A DNA stretch of 64,000 nt from Anaerolineae bacterium. Lineage in GTDB: Bacteria > Chloroflexota > Anaerolineae > Aggregatilineales > UBA2796. The notes below the pieces were generated by a model, which was given only the letters and a program-made list of their open reading frames with translations, did not search any database and was not told where the DNA came from. The DNA lies in NCBI GenBank assembly GCA_019637555.1, contig JAHBVK010000006.1, forward strand, positions 62,001-126,000. The letters are read 5' to 3'. Position 1 is the first letter of the stretch, and every line of letters starts with the position of its first letter. This document shows positions 55,083 to 63,003 of this stretch, piece by piece. A program made the position numbers and the translations under genes.

Positions 55083-55127
55083 CCGAAAGGACGCTACCCG
55101 CCCGTTTGTGGAGTAACGTCCTTCCGG
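55083..55127 (-). promoter_or_regulatory. Leader hairpin upstream of the SRPBCC gene
   Basis: Arms ccgaaaggacg (55083-55093) and cgtccttccgg (55117-55127) pair with one mismatch, and on the minus strand are followed by ctttatc and then the ribosome binding site. Possible attenuator or regulatory leader. Confidence 0.35.
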
Positions 55128-55361
55128 TATATCGTGCTGTTGTAGGTGGGCGGGCACAAAATCTATTTTCTGCTGATCTCAGCATAATCCCTGACGAGGA
55201 TGCGCTCAACTGTGGGTTGTCATGGAATCGGGGTTACAAACGTTATAGATCGAATCGGAGTCGGGCGTGGTGATCAGCGCTTTTGCAACTTGCGTCGTCA
55301 TTCCTGCGTACAATTGATTGCACTATTTTTCACTTGTAAAACCTAGATCGAGGATTCGAGT

Positions 55362-57242
55362 ATGGGAATGCGTGGGGGTAGATCGCGCGGGCGTCGCGGT
55401 GGTCGGGATAAGGCAGAGGAGCTAGATCCGCTGCCGGGGACGCCGGTGCAGTGGGGACGATTGTTCGGCTATCTGCGCCCCTATACCGGACGCATGATCA
55501 TCGCGGTGATCGCGCTGGCGATTTACACGGGCGTCAATTTGCTGTTCCCGTTGTTAATCAGCGACATCATCGGCATCGTGATCCAGCAGCAGGATTATGA
55601 TCGGCTGAACACACTGACGCTGCAACTGGCGCTGTTGTTCCTTGTGCAGGCGGGCTTCTCTTTCGTCCAGAACTTTCAACTCACCTATGTGGGCGAGAAA
55701 GTCGTGTTCGATCTGCGGACGCGGCTGTTCAATCACCTGCAAACTTTGTCTTTTGATTTCTTCGCCGCACGTCCGGTGGGTGAACTGCTGTCGCGCATTT
55801 CCAACGATGTGAACAGTGTGCGGACGCTGCTGACCAACAGCATCGTGGATGCACTCTCACAGGTGGTCACGCTGGTCGGCGCGTTGATCCTGATGTTCGT
55901 GTTCAACCCCTCGCTGATGGTCTTCATCCTGATCTTGATCCCGCTGCTGTTCGGCGCGGCGTTCCTGTTCAGCCGTCCGCTGTCATCGTTGAGCACCAAA
56001 GTGCAGGACGATCTGGCGGAGGCGACCAACATCGCTACGGAATCGCTCGGCGGTATCCGCATCGTCAAGAGCTTCACCCGCGAACCGTATGAGATTTCGC
56101 GCTATTTCGGCAAGATGACGCAGATGTTCGGCAGCACAATCCGCTTGTCGCTGTGGCGCGCTGGTTTCGGATCGCTGATGTCGTTCCTCGGCTTCGGCAC
56201 CATCGCGGCGATCCTGTGGTTCAGCGGGCGCGAGGTGATCGCGGGGCGGCTGACCTTCAACTCGGTGATCCTGATCCTGATCTACGGCATCAACGTGGCA
56301 GGATCGCTCGGCGGGCTGGCGAATCTGTACCGCAATTACCGCGAAACCGTCGGCGCGACCAAGCGCGTGTTCCAGATTCTGGACAGCGAACCCACGATCA
56401 AGGATGCGCCTGATGCCAAGGCATTGGGCACGGTGGAGGGTCGGATCGCGTTCGAGGATGTGTCATTTAGCTACGACGGGCGGATGACGGTGCTGGAAGA
56501 TGTCAGCCTGGAGATCGAGGCGGGCGAGATTGTGGCGCTGGTGGGACCGAGCGGCGCGGGCAAGAGCACCATGTTCAATCTGATCCCGCGATTCTACGAC
56601 CCGACGAAGGGCGCGATGAAGATCGACGGGCAGGATTTACGCTCGGTGACGCAGCAGAGTTTGCGTTCGCAGATCGGCATCGTGCCGCAGGAGACGGCGC
56701 TGTTCAGCGGCAGCATCCGCGAGAACATCATGTATGGACGCCTTGACGCCAGTGAGAGCGATCTGATCGCGGCGGCGACGGCAGCGAACGCGCACGAGTT
56801 CATCATGGAACTGCCCGAAAAGTACGAGACACTGGTCGGTGAGCGTGGGATCAAACTCAGCGGCGGTCAGCGGCAGCGCGTCGCCATCGCACGGGCGATC
56901 CTGAAGAATCCGCGCGTGCTGCTGTTGGATGAGGCGACCAGTTCGCTGGATAATGAGAGCGAAGAACTGGTGCAGGACGCGCTCAACAATCTGATGCAGA
57001 ACCGCACCACCGTGATCATCGCGCACCGCCTGAGCACGATCAAGATCGCGCATCGGATCTGCGTGCTGGAACACGGCAAGATCACCGAGCTAGGCACGCA
57101 CGCGGAGTTGATGGCGCTGAATGGCTTGTACGCCAAGCTGTACAACATGCAGTTCAGGGAAGATGAGGAAGCGCAGTTGTTGGCGGGCAATGGCAACGGT
57201 GTAGGTATAAGTGGTGGTATCGGCGTTGGTGCGGGGAAGTAG
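55362..57242 (+). CDS. ABCB-type ABC exporter (fused permease and ATPase)
   Basis: A 626-residue half-transporter. Six membrane segments cover residues 30-320, including NDVNSVRTLLTNSIVDALSQ and the long cytoplasmic helix of the coupling region. The nucleotide-binding domain follows with VEGRIAFEDVSFSYDG, Walker A GPSGAGKST (about 394-402), Q-loop GIVPQETALFSGSIRENI, signature LSGGQRQRVAIARAIL, Walker B VLLLDEATSSLDNESE and the H-loop TTVIIAHRLSTI. It would work as a homodimer exporting lipids, drugs or peptides (MsbA/BmrA-like). The N-terminal 25 residues are Arg/Gly-rich; the last 20 are Gly-rich and low complexity. It ends 17 bp before a palindromic repeat. Confidence 0.93.
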   Translation: MGMRGGRSRGRRGGRDKAEELDPLPGTPVQWGRLFGYLRPYTGRMIIAVIALAIYTGVNLLFPLLISDIIGIVIQQQDYDRLNTLTLQLALLFLVQAGFSFVQNFQLTYVGEKVVFDLRTRLFNHLQTLSFDFFAARPVGELLSRISNDVNSVRTLLTNSIVDALSQVVTLVGALILMFVFNPSLMVFILILIPLLFGAAFLFSRPLSSLSTKVQDDLAEATNIATESLGGIRIVKSFTREPYEISRYFGKMTQMFGSTIRLSLWRAGFGSLMSFLGFGTIAAILWFSGREVIAGRLTFNSVILILIYGINVAGSLGGLANLYRNYRETVGATKRVFQILDSEPTIKDAPDAKALGTVEGRIAFEDVSFSYDGRMTVLEDVSLEIEAGEIVALVGPSGAGKSTMFNLIPRFYDPTKGAMKIDGQDLRSVTQQSLRSQIGIVPQETALFSGSIRENIMYGRLDASESDLIAAATAANAHEFIMELPEKYETLVGERGIKLSGGQRQRVAIARAILKNPRVLLLDEATSSLDNESEELVQDALNNLMQNRTTVIIAHRLSTIKIAHRICVLEHGKITELGTHAELMALNGLYAKLYNMQFREDEEAQLLAGNGNGVGISGGIGVGAGK

Positions 57243-57258
57243 CATTGCGTAGAGCGAA

Positions 57259-57316
57259 GTAGACCGGAGGTTGAAACCTCCGGCTACAACACTTGGTAAA
57301 CCCACTGAAGTGGGTT
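57259..57316. repeat. Modular palindromic repeat, locus 4
   Basis: gtagaccggaggttgaaacc, then tccggctacaacacttgg and the palindrome aacccactgaagtgggtt. The best preserved single copy in the window. It starts 17 bp after the exporter stop codon. Confidence 0.85.
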
Positions 57317-57345
57317 AGGCACAGAAAGAACTCGTGTGAACGCTC

Positions 57346-57429
57346 ATGTCTCAACAAATGATTGTGCGTGAACTGACGGGTCTAGATGCGGCGGCGTATC
57401 ATGCGATCCGGCTTTGTTTCGATCCATAA
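57346..57429 (+). pseudogene. 5' fragment of a GNAT acetyltransferase gene
   Basis: 27 codons (MSQQMIVRELTGLDAAAYHA, then IRLCFDP and stop) match the first 23 residues of the intact GNAT protein at 59547 (MSQQLIVRDLSGADAAAYQA, IRL). After IRL the sequence departs into the AT-rich island. The rest of this copy is missing. The two copies differ at several silent sites, so they are old paralogues rather than a fresh duplication. Confidence 0.75.
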
Positions 57430-57440
57430 TAGCAACAACT

Positions 57441-58880
57441 AGATATGTCTTTTCTCCTCATCTAAGTCATCAATAATCTGTTGTAAATCATCAGTCATTT
57501 TACCTTGTCGTAATGCATATTCAAATTGCGCTAAACGAAGCTATTGAATAATTTTGATTTATCAACATCCTCCGTTGCGATCGCATCGATAATTCACGAT
57601 GTTTAGCTACTAGGATCTTTGTCGGGAAATTTTAGTAGAAGCTCGAACATCATCATTTGAGTCTTCAAGAGCGATTTTCAGCGCTCGAACGATCTCATCA
57701 GACACTCTATGCTACATGCAGAACCGATCATTCCCTAAAAGCCAGACAGCGATGGGCGCAAGAGTCATCTTTATCTTTAAGTGCAATCGCAAAAATCGGA
57801 CTTAGCGTACAGCGTACGACCAACAGGACCCTGGCCAAAGGCAGCGTCAAGACGCAAATCTTCTTCATCTAGGAGACTAATAAGTGTGGGCACAGCAGGT
57901 GCACCGATATCAGCAAGTGCGCATAATACAACTGCCTGCTATTGTTTCAGATCGTCGGCTTTGCTGCGGCTATAACGAGGGTATTGCTGGCGCACCTTCT
58001 CCCTGCATCGCGGATGGCATCAATTATTTGATACTGACGTCTGGGATTATTCCGCTTTACTTTAGAGCTTTTAGTAATACAGAGATGAAAAAGATAATAT
58101 GTAGAGTTTGATGAGTAGACCGAATAATTCGTGTACCCGCCTGTGAATCCTCTTGCAGCAAGTTAAGATTAATCCCATCATTAACGGACACTCTACCAAC
58201 TTTCCGCGTTGCCCATCTTCGTTCTGCAACCGTACCCTTTCTCACCTCGCACCCGATCATTTCATAAGCTGGGGTTCGCATTTTGACGCAATTGTTCTGC
58301 TGGTAGCCGAATAACCCGCTTGCCAAAATAATCCTTGTATGTGACATCAAAGAAACGGTCGTAAAGTATGTTCAGCCGGTCGGTATCTTTGGCAATTATC
58401 AGTTCTGTAAGAAAGTTCGAAGTTCTTGATAGGTTGTGACAAGCAACATAAGCATATAGGGATTAGTAGCAAGATCGCGTAGTGTAGAAAATCTCTCTAA
58501 TACATAGAAAATCATACGACTTGCTGTGAAGGCAGAATTCAACAAAAGCTTTTGATTCGTGCGGTATCTAATGGTGTAACTCGAAGTACGGTAAATCACC
58601 AAGTAAAAACTTACTGTCAAGCGAGAATTTCCATCTATGTTTTGTCGTTGTATTCGGTTTTCGGAAGGTTTTTGGTAATCAGCCTCACGACAAGTTACCG
58701 TCACTGATACATTGGGGTACTTTGCCAACAACACCCGAATTGACTCAACGTCGTTGAGGTGCGGTGACTTTCTGCTCTGGCAATTCGTTTAATCCATCAA
58801 GGAACAACCGCACCTGTTATCTCTCAAAGCTTGCTCGGCATTTCCGGGCAAATTCTGTAAGCGCCAATGCTGTTCCAACA
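57441..58880 (-). pseudogene. Decayed NACHT-HEAT NTPase gene
   Basis: Read across frames on the minus strand, this is one degraded gene. The NACHT part shows VRLFLDGLNELPEQKV (Walker B), LLAKYPNVSVTVTCREADY (58680-58734) and LERFSTLRDLATNPYMLMLL (the sensor/winged-helix lead-in); Walker A was not found. HEAT repeats follow toward 57441: VLCALADIGAPAVPTLISLL, ALKDKDDS, KIALEDSNDDVRAS, and a tail ending LQQIIDDLDEEKRHI. NACHT proteins of this layout are STAND NTPases, many of them linked to antiphage defence. Multiple stops and indels make it non-functional as given. Edges are approximate. Confidence 0.6.
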
Positions 58881-59055
58881 GCATAAGAGCACATCGAGCT
58901 CATTCTCGCTGTATCCAAGATCCGGTCTCCACAGCGGATAGTAAGAAATTCATCGCCACAATACACTTCAAGTGTATTTATTGCCTTAGCGCCTCTGACA
59001 TATTTGTGGATCGCTTCAATTCCATAGGTTCGGAAACAGGTACTCAGTGCTGCGG
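58840..59055 (-). other. Open fragment upstream of the NACHT remnant
   Basis: A minus-strand frame without a clear start reads CSAALSTCFRTYGIEAIHKY, then VRGAKAINTLEVYCGDEFLT, and ends in a stop near 58835. It may be the N-terminal part of the NACHT protein in another frame or a separate small gene. No family recognised. Confidence 0.3.
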
Positions 59056-59059
59056 AACA

Positions 59060-59395
59060 CTAGACTGGTCGCAACCATATCTCACTGCCGTTGTAGATTT
59101 GAGTGACATATATCTCGCCAGACCATTCATTACCGAATGGGACTAGCCGCAAGTTCAGACTTTCGATATTTTCTTCATAGAAGTCAGCAGGTTCGGTACC
59201 AATTTGCTCGTTACTTGGCTCGTTGACTAATTTAGCGTAAGCATCAAATATGTGACGATAGGTTTCGTATTGGGAAGTTGGCTCGAAGTCGCAGATATAC
59301 CAAGGCTGATCTTGGCTACGAAAATACGCCGTTCCAATCAAAACATCACCAGCGTATAGAAGCCAACCATCTTTACGGTTATCAACCATATACAT
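59060..59395 (-). CDS. Hypothetical 111-residue protein in the AT-rich island
   Basis: An intact acidic, aromatic-rich soluble protein: VDNRKDGWLLYAGDVLIGTA, DQPWYICDFEPTSQYETYRH, a Glu-rich middle, and a C-terminus with beta-type strands (SGEIYVTQIYNGSEIWLRPV). No family recognised. The start at 59395 has AAGAG a few bases upstream; in-frame starts up to 59464 are possible. It lies just upstream of the decayed NACHT gene on the same strand, so it could be a former partner of that gene; this is only inference. Confidence 0.6.
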   Translation of the reverse strand: MYMVDNRKDGWLLYAGDVLIGTAYFRSQDQPWYICDFEPTSQYETYRHIFDAYAKLVNEPSNEQIGTEPADFYEENIESLNLRLVPFGNEWSGEIYVTQIYNGSEIWLRPV

Positions 59396-59546
59396 TATGC
59401 TCTTGCACATTAATTTAGCAGCATTATAGCATAAACAATAAACCGTTATGTGACGCATCACCATTCATCGCTGGAGATTGCGTCATGTGGTCTTTGTCCA
59501 TATTATGAAGTGCTACTTTGACTAAGCAAGCGATATGATGGAAATC

Positions 59547-60068
59547 ATGTCTCAACAACTGATTGTGCGCGACCTTAGCGGAGCGGATGCGGCAGCGTAC
59601 CAAGCGATCCGGTTGCGGGCGCTGAAAGATCATCCAGAGGCGTTCGCGTCGGCGTATGAGGATGAGAAAGAGAAACCGCTAGCGCAGATCGTCGAGTCGC
59701 TCGATCAGCCGACGACAGAACGGTTCATGCTCGGTGCGTTCGATGGCGAGGTGCTGGTGGGCATCGTCGGCGGTTATCGGGATGGGCATCGTAAATCCAA
59801 GCATCGGGCACATATCGTTGCTATGTATGTAGCGGAGGAAGCACGCGGACGAGGTATCGGGCGATCTTTGCTGGTCGAAGCGATCAAGCGGCTGCGGGCG
59901 ATGGATGGTGTCGAGGAGATCGTGCTGGCGGTGACGGTGGGCAACGATACAGCGCGATCACTGTATGCCAGCTTGGGATTTGAGGCGGCGTACATCGAGC
60001 CGAGATTCTTCAAGATTGAGGGCAGCTACTACGATCTGGAGTGGATGATCCTGCGGTTTGTAGATTAG
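59547..60068 (+). CDS. GNAT family N-acetyltransferase
   Basis: A 173-residue acetyltransferase. Standard GNAT fold: IVRDLSGADAAAYQAIRLRA at the start, LGAFDGEVLVGIVGGYRD (beta 2-3), then HIVAMYVAEEARGRGIGRSL with the acetyl-CoA pyrophosphate loop RGRGIG, and VTVGNDTARSLYASLGFEAA at the end. Acceptor substrate unknown. ATG 59547 was chosen because the truncated copy at 57346 starts at the equivalent ATG; in-frame ATG codons at 59535 and 59538 are alternatives. Confidence 0.9.
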   Translation: MSQQLIVRDLSGADAAAYQAIRLRALKDHPEAFASAYEDEKEKPLAQIVESLDQPTTERFMLGAFDGEVLVGIVGGYRDGHRKSKHRAHIVAMYVAEEARGRGIGRSLLVEAIKRLRAMDGVEEIVLAVTVGNDTARSLYASLGFEAAYIEPRFFKIEGSYYDLEWMILRFVD

Positions 60069-60092
60069 TGCTGCGGATCGTGCGGAGCAAAT

Positions 60093-60125
60093 CGAACGGT
60101 CAGCCGACATTGGGCTGACCGTTCG
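60093..60125. terminator. 13-bp hairpin after the GNAT gene
   Basis: Perfect stem cgaacggtcagcc/ggctgaccgttcg over a 7-nt loop, 25 bp after the stop. The T-run is weak (tgatt), but the stem strength and position fit a terminator. Confidence 0.65.
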
Positions 60126-60192
60126 TGATTCTGGTGGTAGCACGATGGACGTCAGCGTGGTCTCCGCCGCTTCCTGCCAGCCGTGATCGAAA

Positions 60193-60232
60193 GAGGACTG
60201 AGCACCTCCAAGATCGGGAAGTGTCAGTCCTC
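60193..60232 (-). terminator. Hairpin after the peptide-binding protein gene
   Basis: Arms gaggactga (60193-60201) and tcagtcctc (60224-60232) lie 25 bp beyond the stop of the minus-strand gene ending at 60257; on that strand ctttc follows the stem. Confidence 0.5.
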
Positions 60233-60256
60233 ATCGCTAACCTAGCGGATTCGCAA

Positions 60257-62092
60257 TTACTGCGACGGGGTCGGCTCCGGCGTGGGCGCTTCCAGACCAG
60301 CACCAGCACCACCACGAGCAGCTAACTGCGCCGCCTGATCGATGGTGTAGTAGTCGTAGTGTGCACCGCCGAAGGTGGCATCGGTAGCGAACGGTCCGGT
60401 GTACCACGGCTTATACAGCGTCAGCGAAACCGAAACGTAGATCGGCAGGATGGGGAATAAGCCCTCTTTACCGAAGAACGCTTCCTCGATATCGCCGTAC
60501 ATCTTTTCGCGCGTGGCGAGGTCTTGTTCCTTGGCAGCTTCATCGATCTTGGTGTCCACGTCAGAGCAGACGGTCTTGAAGTCGTTGCCAACGTTGCAGC
60601 TTAATACGTCGTGTACCCAGTTCTGGGCATCGGCGTAGTCAGCGAACCACGAGATGAACCACATGTGCGGACGCTCTTCAGTTGGCGTATCCGCGCTGGT
60701 GGATTGCAGCAGTACCGAGAATTCTTGCTGTTCCAGATTGATCTTGCTGACATCGCAGCCCAGATTCTGAACCAGCGCATTTTGCAGGAATTCCGCACTG
60801 GCGACGGAAGTGCCAGACTGCGAGGTCAGGATGGTGATCGAGGGGAAGCCTTCGCAGTTGGGATAACCAGCGGCAGCAAGCTGCTCTTTGGCGAAGTCCA
60901 GATCGTAGCCGGGGTTATCCTCGCCGCCGATCCATGCCGTGTTGAGGGGCACCGAGCCGAAGATGCCGGGAGGCATGAAGTGCGAGATCGGCAGCCCTAA
61001 ACCAGCGCGCACATCCTGAATGTAGAGCACGCGGTTGAAGGCAGCACTGAAGGCACGGCGCACTTCGGGCTTATCGAACGGCGCTTTGTCGTTGGCGAAG
61101 CCGAAATAATACGTACCCAAGCCGATGGTCTGCACCATTTCAGTGGAGAGTTTAGGATCAGCCTTCACGTTGGCGACTTCGCCGCTGGGGACAGATCCCG
61201 CATCGATCTTATCAGCGAGGTAGAGCGAATAGACGGTGCTGCTCTCCTCCACGAAGATCGTCTCGCGCACTTCGATGTTGCCTGTGGCATCGGCGTGAAC
61301 CACCGGATACAGCGGATTCTTGGCGAATGTCCAAGCAATATCCTTATCCCACTTGGTCACGACGTATGGTCCGTTGGTGATAATGCTGCCGGGATCAGTC
61401 CAGCTCTCGCCAAATTCCTCAATGGCTTCCAGCGGTACGGCACGGATCATCCACATGGGGGAGGCTTGCAGGAAATAGGCGAGGCTGCCCTGCGTCTCGA
61501 TCACCACAGTAGTGTCATCCGGGGCGCTGACGGCTACCTGATCGAAATCCTCAGGCTTGATGGCTGAAGGATCAAGCGCCATCGTGGCATCGCAGCCTTT
61601 GACCAAGCCAGCCGTAATCGCTGAATAATAAGCGCCGAGGCGTGGATCGCAGGAGCGTTTGATGCCGTTCACTACGTCGCTGGCGACCACTTTGCGAACT
61701 TCAGTGGTCTCGCCCGTCGAAGGGTTGTAGCGTACCCACGGTACATCACTGCGCAGTTTGAACGTCCACACGTCGCCAGCTTCGTTGGTAGACCACTCCG
61801 TTGCCAGTTCGGGGCGGACGTCCAAGGTGACCGGATCAACATCAGTCAAGCCGAGAAAAAGATTTTCAATGGCGTCAATCGAAATAGAGTCTTCTGCTAG
61901 CGCGGGATCGAGGTAAGAAATTTTACTATTTGAAGCTCCGTAACGGGTGACTGGTTCAGTGCCCTGACGCATCTCACTGGTGATGGTGAGTGCGCCGTCG
62001 GCGCTGCTTGCTCTGGCGATGCCCGGCGCGGCGATGCTCACCGCGACGGCAGTACAGAGCAGGAGGTTGCGAAACAGATTACCAGCTCGCAT
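60257..62092 (-). CDS. Oligopeptide-type ABC transporter substrate-binding protein
   Basis: A 611-residue exported protein of the SBP_bac_5 (OppA/DppA) family. Signal peptide LLLCTAVAVSIAAPGIARA. Family features: SISIDAIENLFLGLTDVDP, LATEWSTNEAGDVWTFKLR, the pocket-forming ITNGPYVVTKWDKDIAWTF, then DKPEVRRAFSAAFNRVLYIQ and MPPGIFG. The C-terminus has a short Pro-rich tail (LEAPTPEPTPSQ). It would bind peptides, or nickel or sugars in some relatives, for import. ATG 62092 has AAGGAG 8 nt upstream. No permease or ATPase genes are adjacent, so it is an orphan binding protein in this window. Confidence 0.9.
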   Translation of the reverse strand: MRAGNLFRNLLLCTAVAVSIAAPGIARASSADGALTITSEMRQGTEPVTRYGASNSKISYLDPALAEDSISIDAIENLFLGLTDVDPVTLDVRPELATEWSTNEAGDVWTFKLRSDVPWVRYNPSTGETTEVRKVVASDVVNGIKRSCDPRLGAYYSAITAGLVKGCDATMALDPSAIKPEDFDQVAVSAPDDTTVVIETQGSLAYFLQASPMWMIRAVPLEAIEEFGESWTDPGSIITNGPYVVTKWDKDIAWTFAKNPLYPVVHADATGNIEVRETIFVEESSTVYSLYLADKIDAGSVPSGEVANVKADPKLSTEMVQTIGLGTYYFGFANDKAPFDKPEVRRAFSAAFNRVLYIQDVRAGLGLPISHFMPPGIFGSVPLNTAWIGGEDNPGYDLDFAKEQLAAAGYPNCEGFPSITILTSQSGTSVASAEFLQNALVQNLGCDVSKINLEQQEFSVLLQSTSADTPTEERPHMWFISWFADYADAQNWVHDVLSCNVGNDFKTVCSDVDTKIDEAAKEQDLATREKMYGDIEEAFFGKEGLFPILPIYVSVSLTLYKPWYTGPFATDATFGGAHYDYYTIDQAAQLAARGGAGAGLEAPTPEPTPSQ

Positions 62093-62210
62093 ACGACAAT
62101 CTCCTTGCAAAAACTATGGGATTTTCACCCGCGCAGGCTTGGCGGGTTAAGTGGGGAAGTATAGACAGGCTTAAAACGAGCGTCAACTTAAGAATCCTTA
62201 AGGTGCGCAA

Positions 62211-62729
62211 TCAGGCTGCCCGTGCTGACCACCACCAGAGTAGGAAGTAGACGATTATGATGAGGAGGACGAAGATTACAACCGCCAGCGACCACAGCAG
62301 TGCTTTTGCAGTGACATCCCGCGATGACCTGATCAGTGTTTGAAAGCGCTCGGCGAGAGCTGGCGCTTCAGCTTCGTAGTGCTTTGGAATAGGCAGCGAA
62401 AGCTTCGTAATGCTGGAACCTTCCAACAGCCTGCCGATGAACTGAACTTGACGCAGCAGCGTGATGATCTCAGATACTACGGGAATCCCCGCAATCGCAG
62501 GGTTAGGCTGCCCCTGTTCCCGCCACTCAATTAGCAGGTGGGCAGGCTGCCCCGGAACAAACTCTACGCGCGTAAGCTGACCAAACTTAATCAACAAGGG
62601 TGGTTGGCTAGTCCATTTGATCCCATCTGGACCAATAAAACAATGCCCGACCTCCCGCTGCCGTCCGTCGGTTAATTGCTCACGCTCTGCGGTCTCATAC
62701 ATCCATTCAGCCCACCAGATTTCCCTCAT
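62211..62729 (-). CDS. Hypothetical tail-anchored membrane protein
   Basis: A 172-residue protein with a soluble N-terminal part and one strong C-terminal membrane segment (LLWSLAVVIFVLLIIIVYFL). The soluble part has alternating strands (FIGPDGIKWTSQPPLLIKFG, HLLIEWREQGQPN) resembling a small PH-like or beta-barrel fold, with helices before the anchor. No family recognised. ATG 62729 has AGGAAAGG about 10 nt upstream; a TTG 9 bp earlier is an alternative. Confidence 0.65.
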   Translation of the reverse strand: MREIWWAEWMYETAEREQLTDGRQREVGHCFIGPDGIKWTSQPPLLIKFGQLTRVEFVPGQPAHLLIEWREQGQPNPAIAGIPVVSEIITLLRQVQFIGRLLEGSSITKLSLPIPKHYEAEAPALAERFQTLIRSSRDVTAKALLWSLAVVIFVLLIIIVYFLLWWWSARAA

Positions 62730-63003
62730 ACAAGGCAAACCTTTCCTACTTTGACAGCAACAAGCGGCTGTTAGGAAAACACCCGTCTATGAAACTATAA
62801 CGTGGTCGCTGCTTATTGCAGCCAATGCTTTAGCACCGCGATTCCTTGCTGCCCTCACACTCACTACTAATACTCATTACTCCTTGCCTTAGCTCACGAT
62901 TCGCCTACGCCCTCAATCCGAGTGCATCCAGATGACTGCGCGGCTGGTATGATTGCCACGTTTTCGCCAGAACATGTTAAGTTGTCCGGGAATCATACGC
63001 CCC

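Noticed and set aside
57441-58350. Plus-strand small frames in the AT-rich island as real genes
   Set aside because: The minus strand reads as ordered HEAT and NACHT pieces; the plus-strand frames have no start signals or domains.
60093-60232. A small RNA gene between the GNAT and peptide-binding protein genes
   Set aside because: The two hairpins fit better as the ends of the two converging transcripts; no separate promoter is visible.
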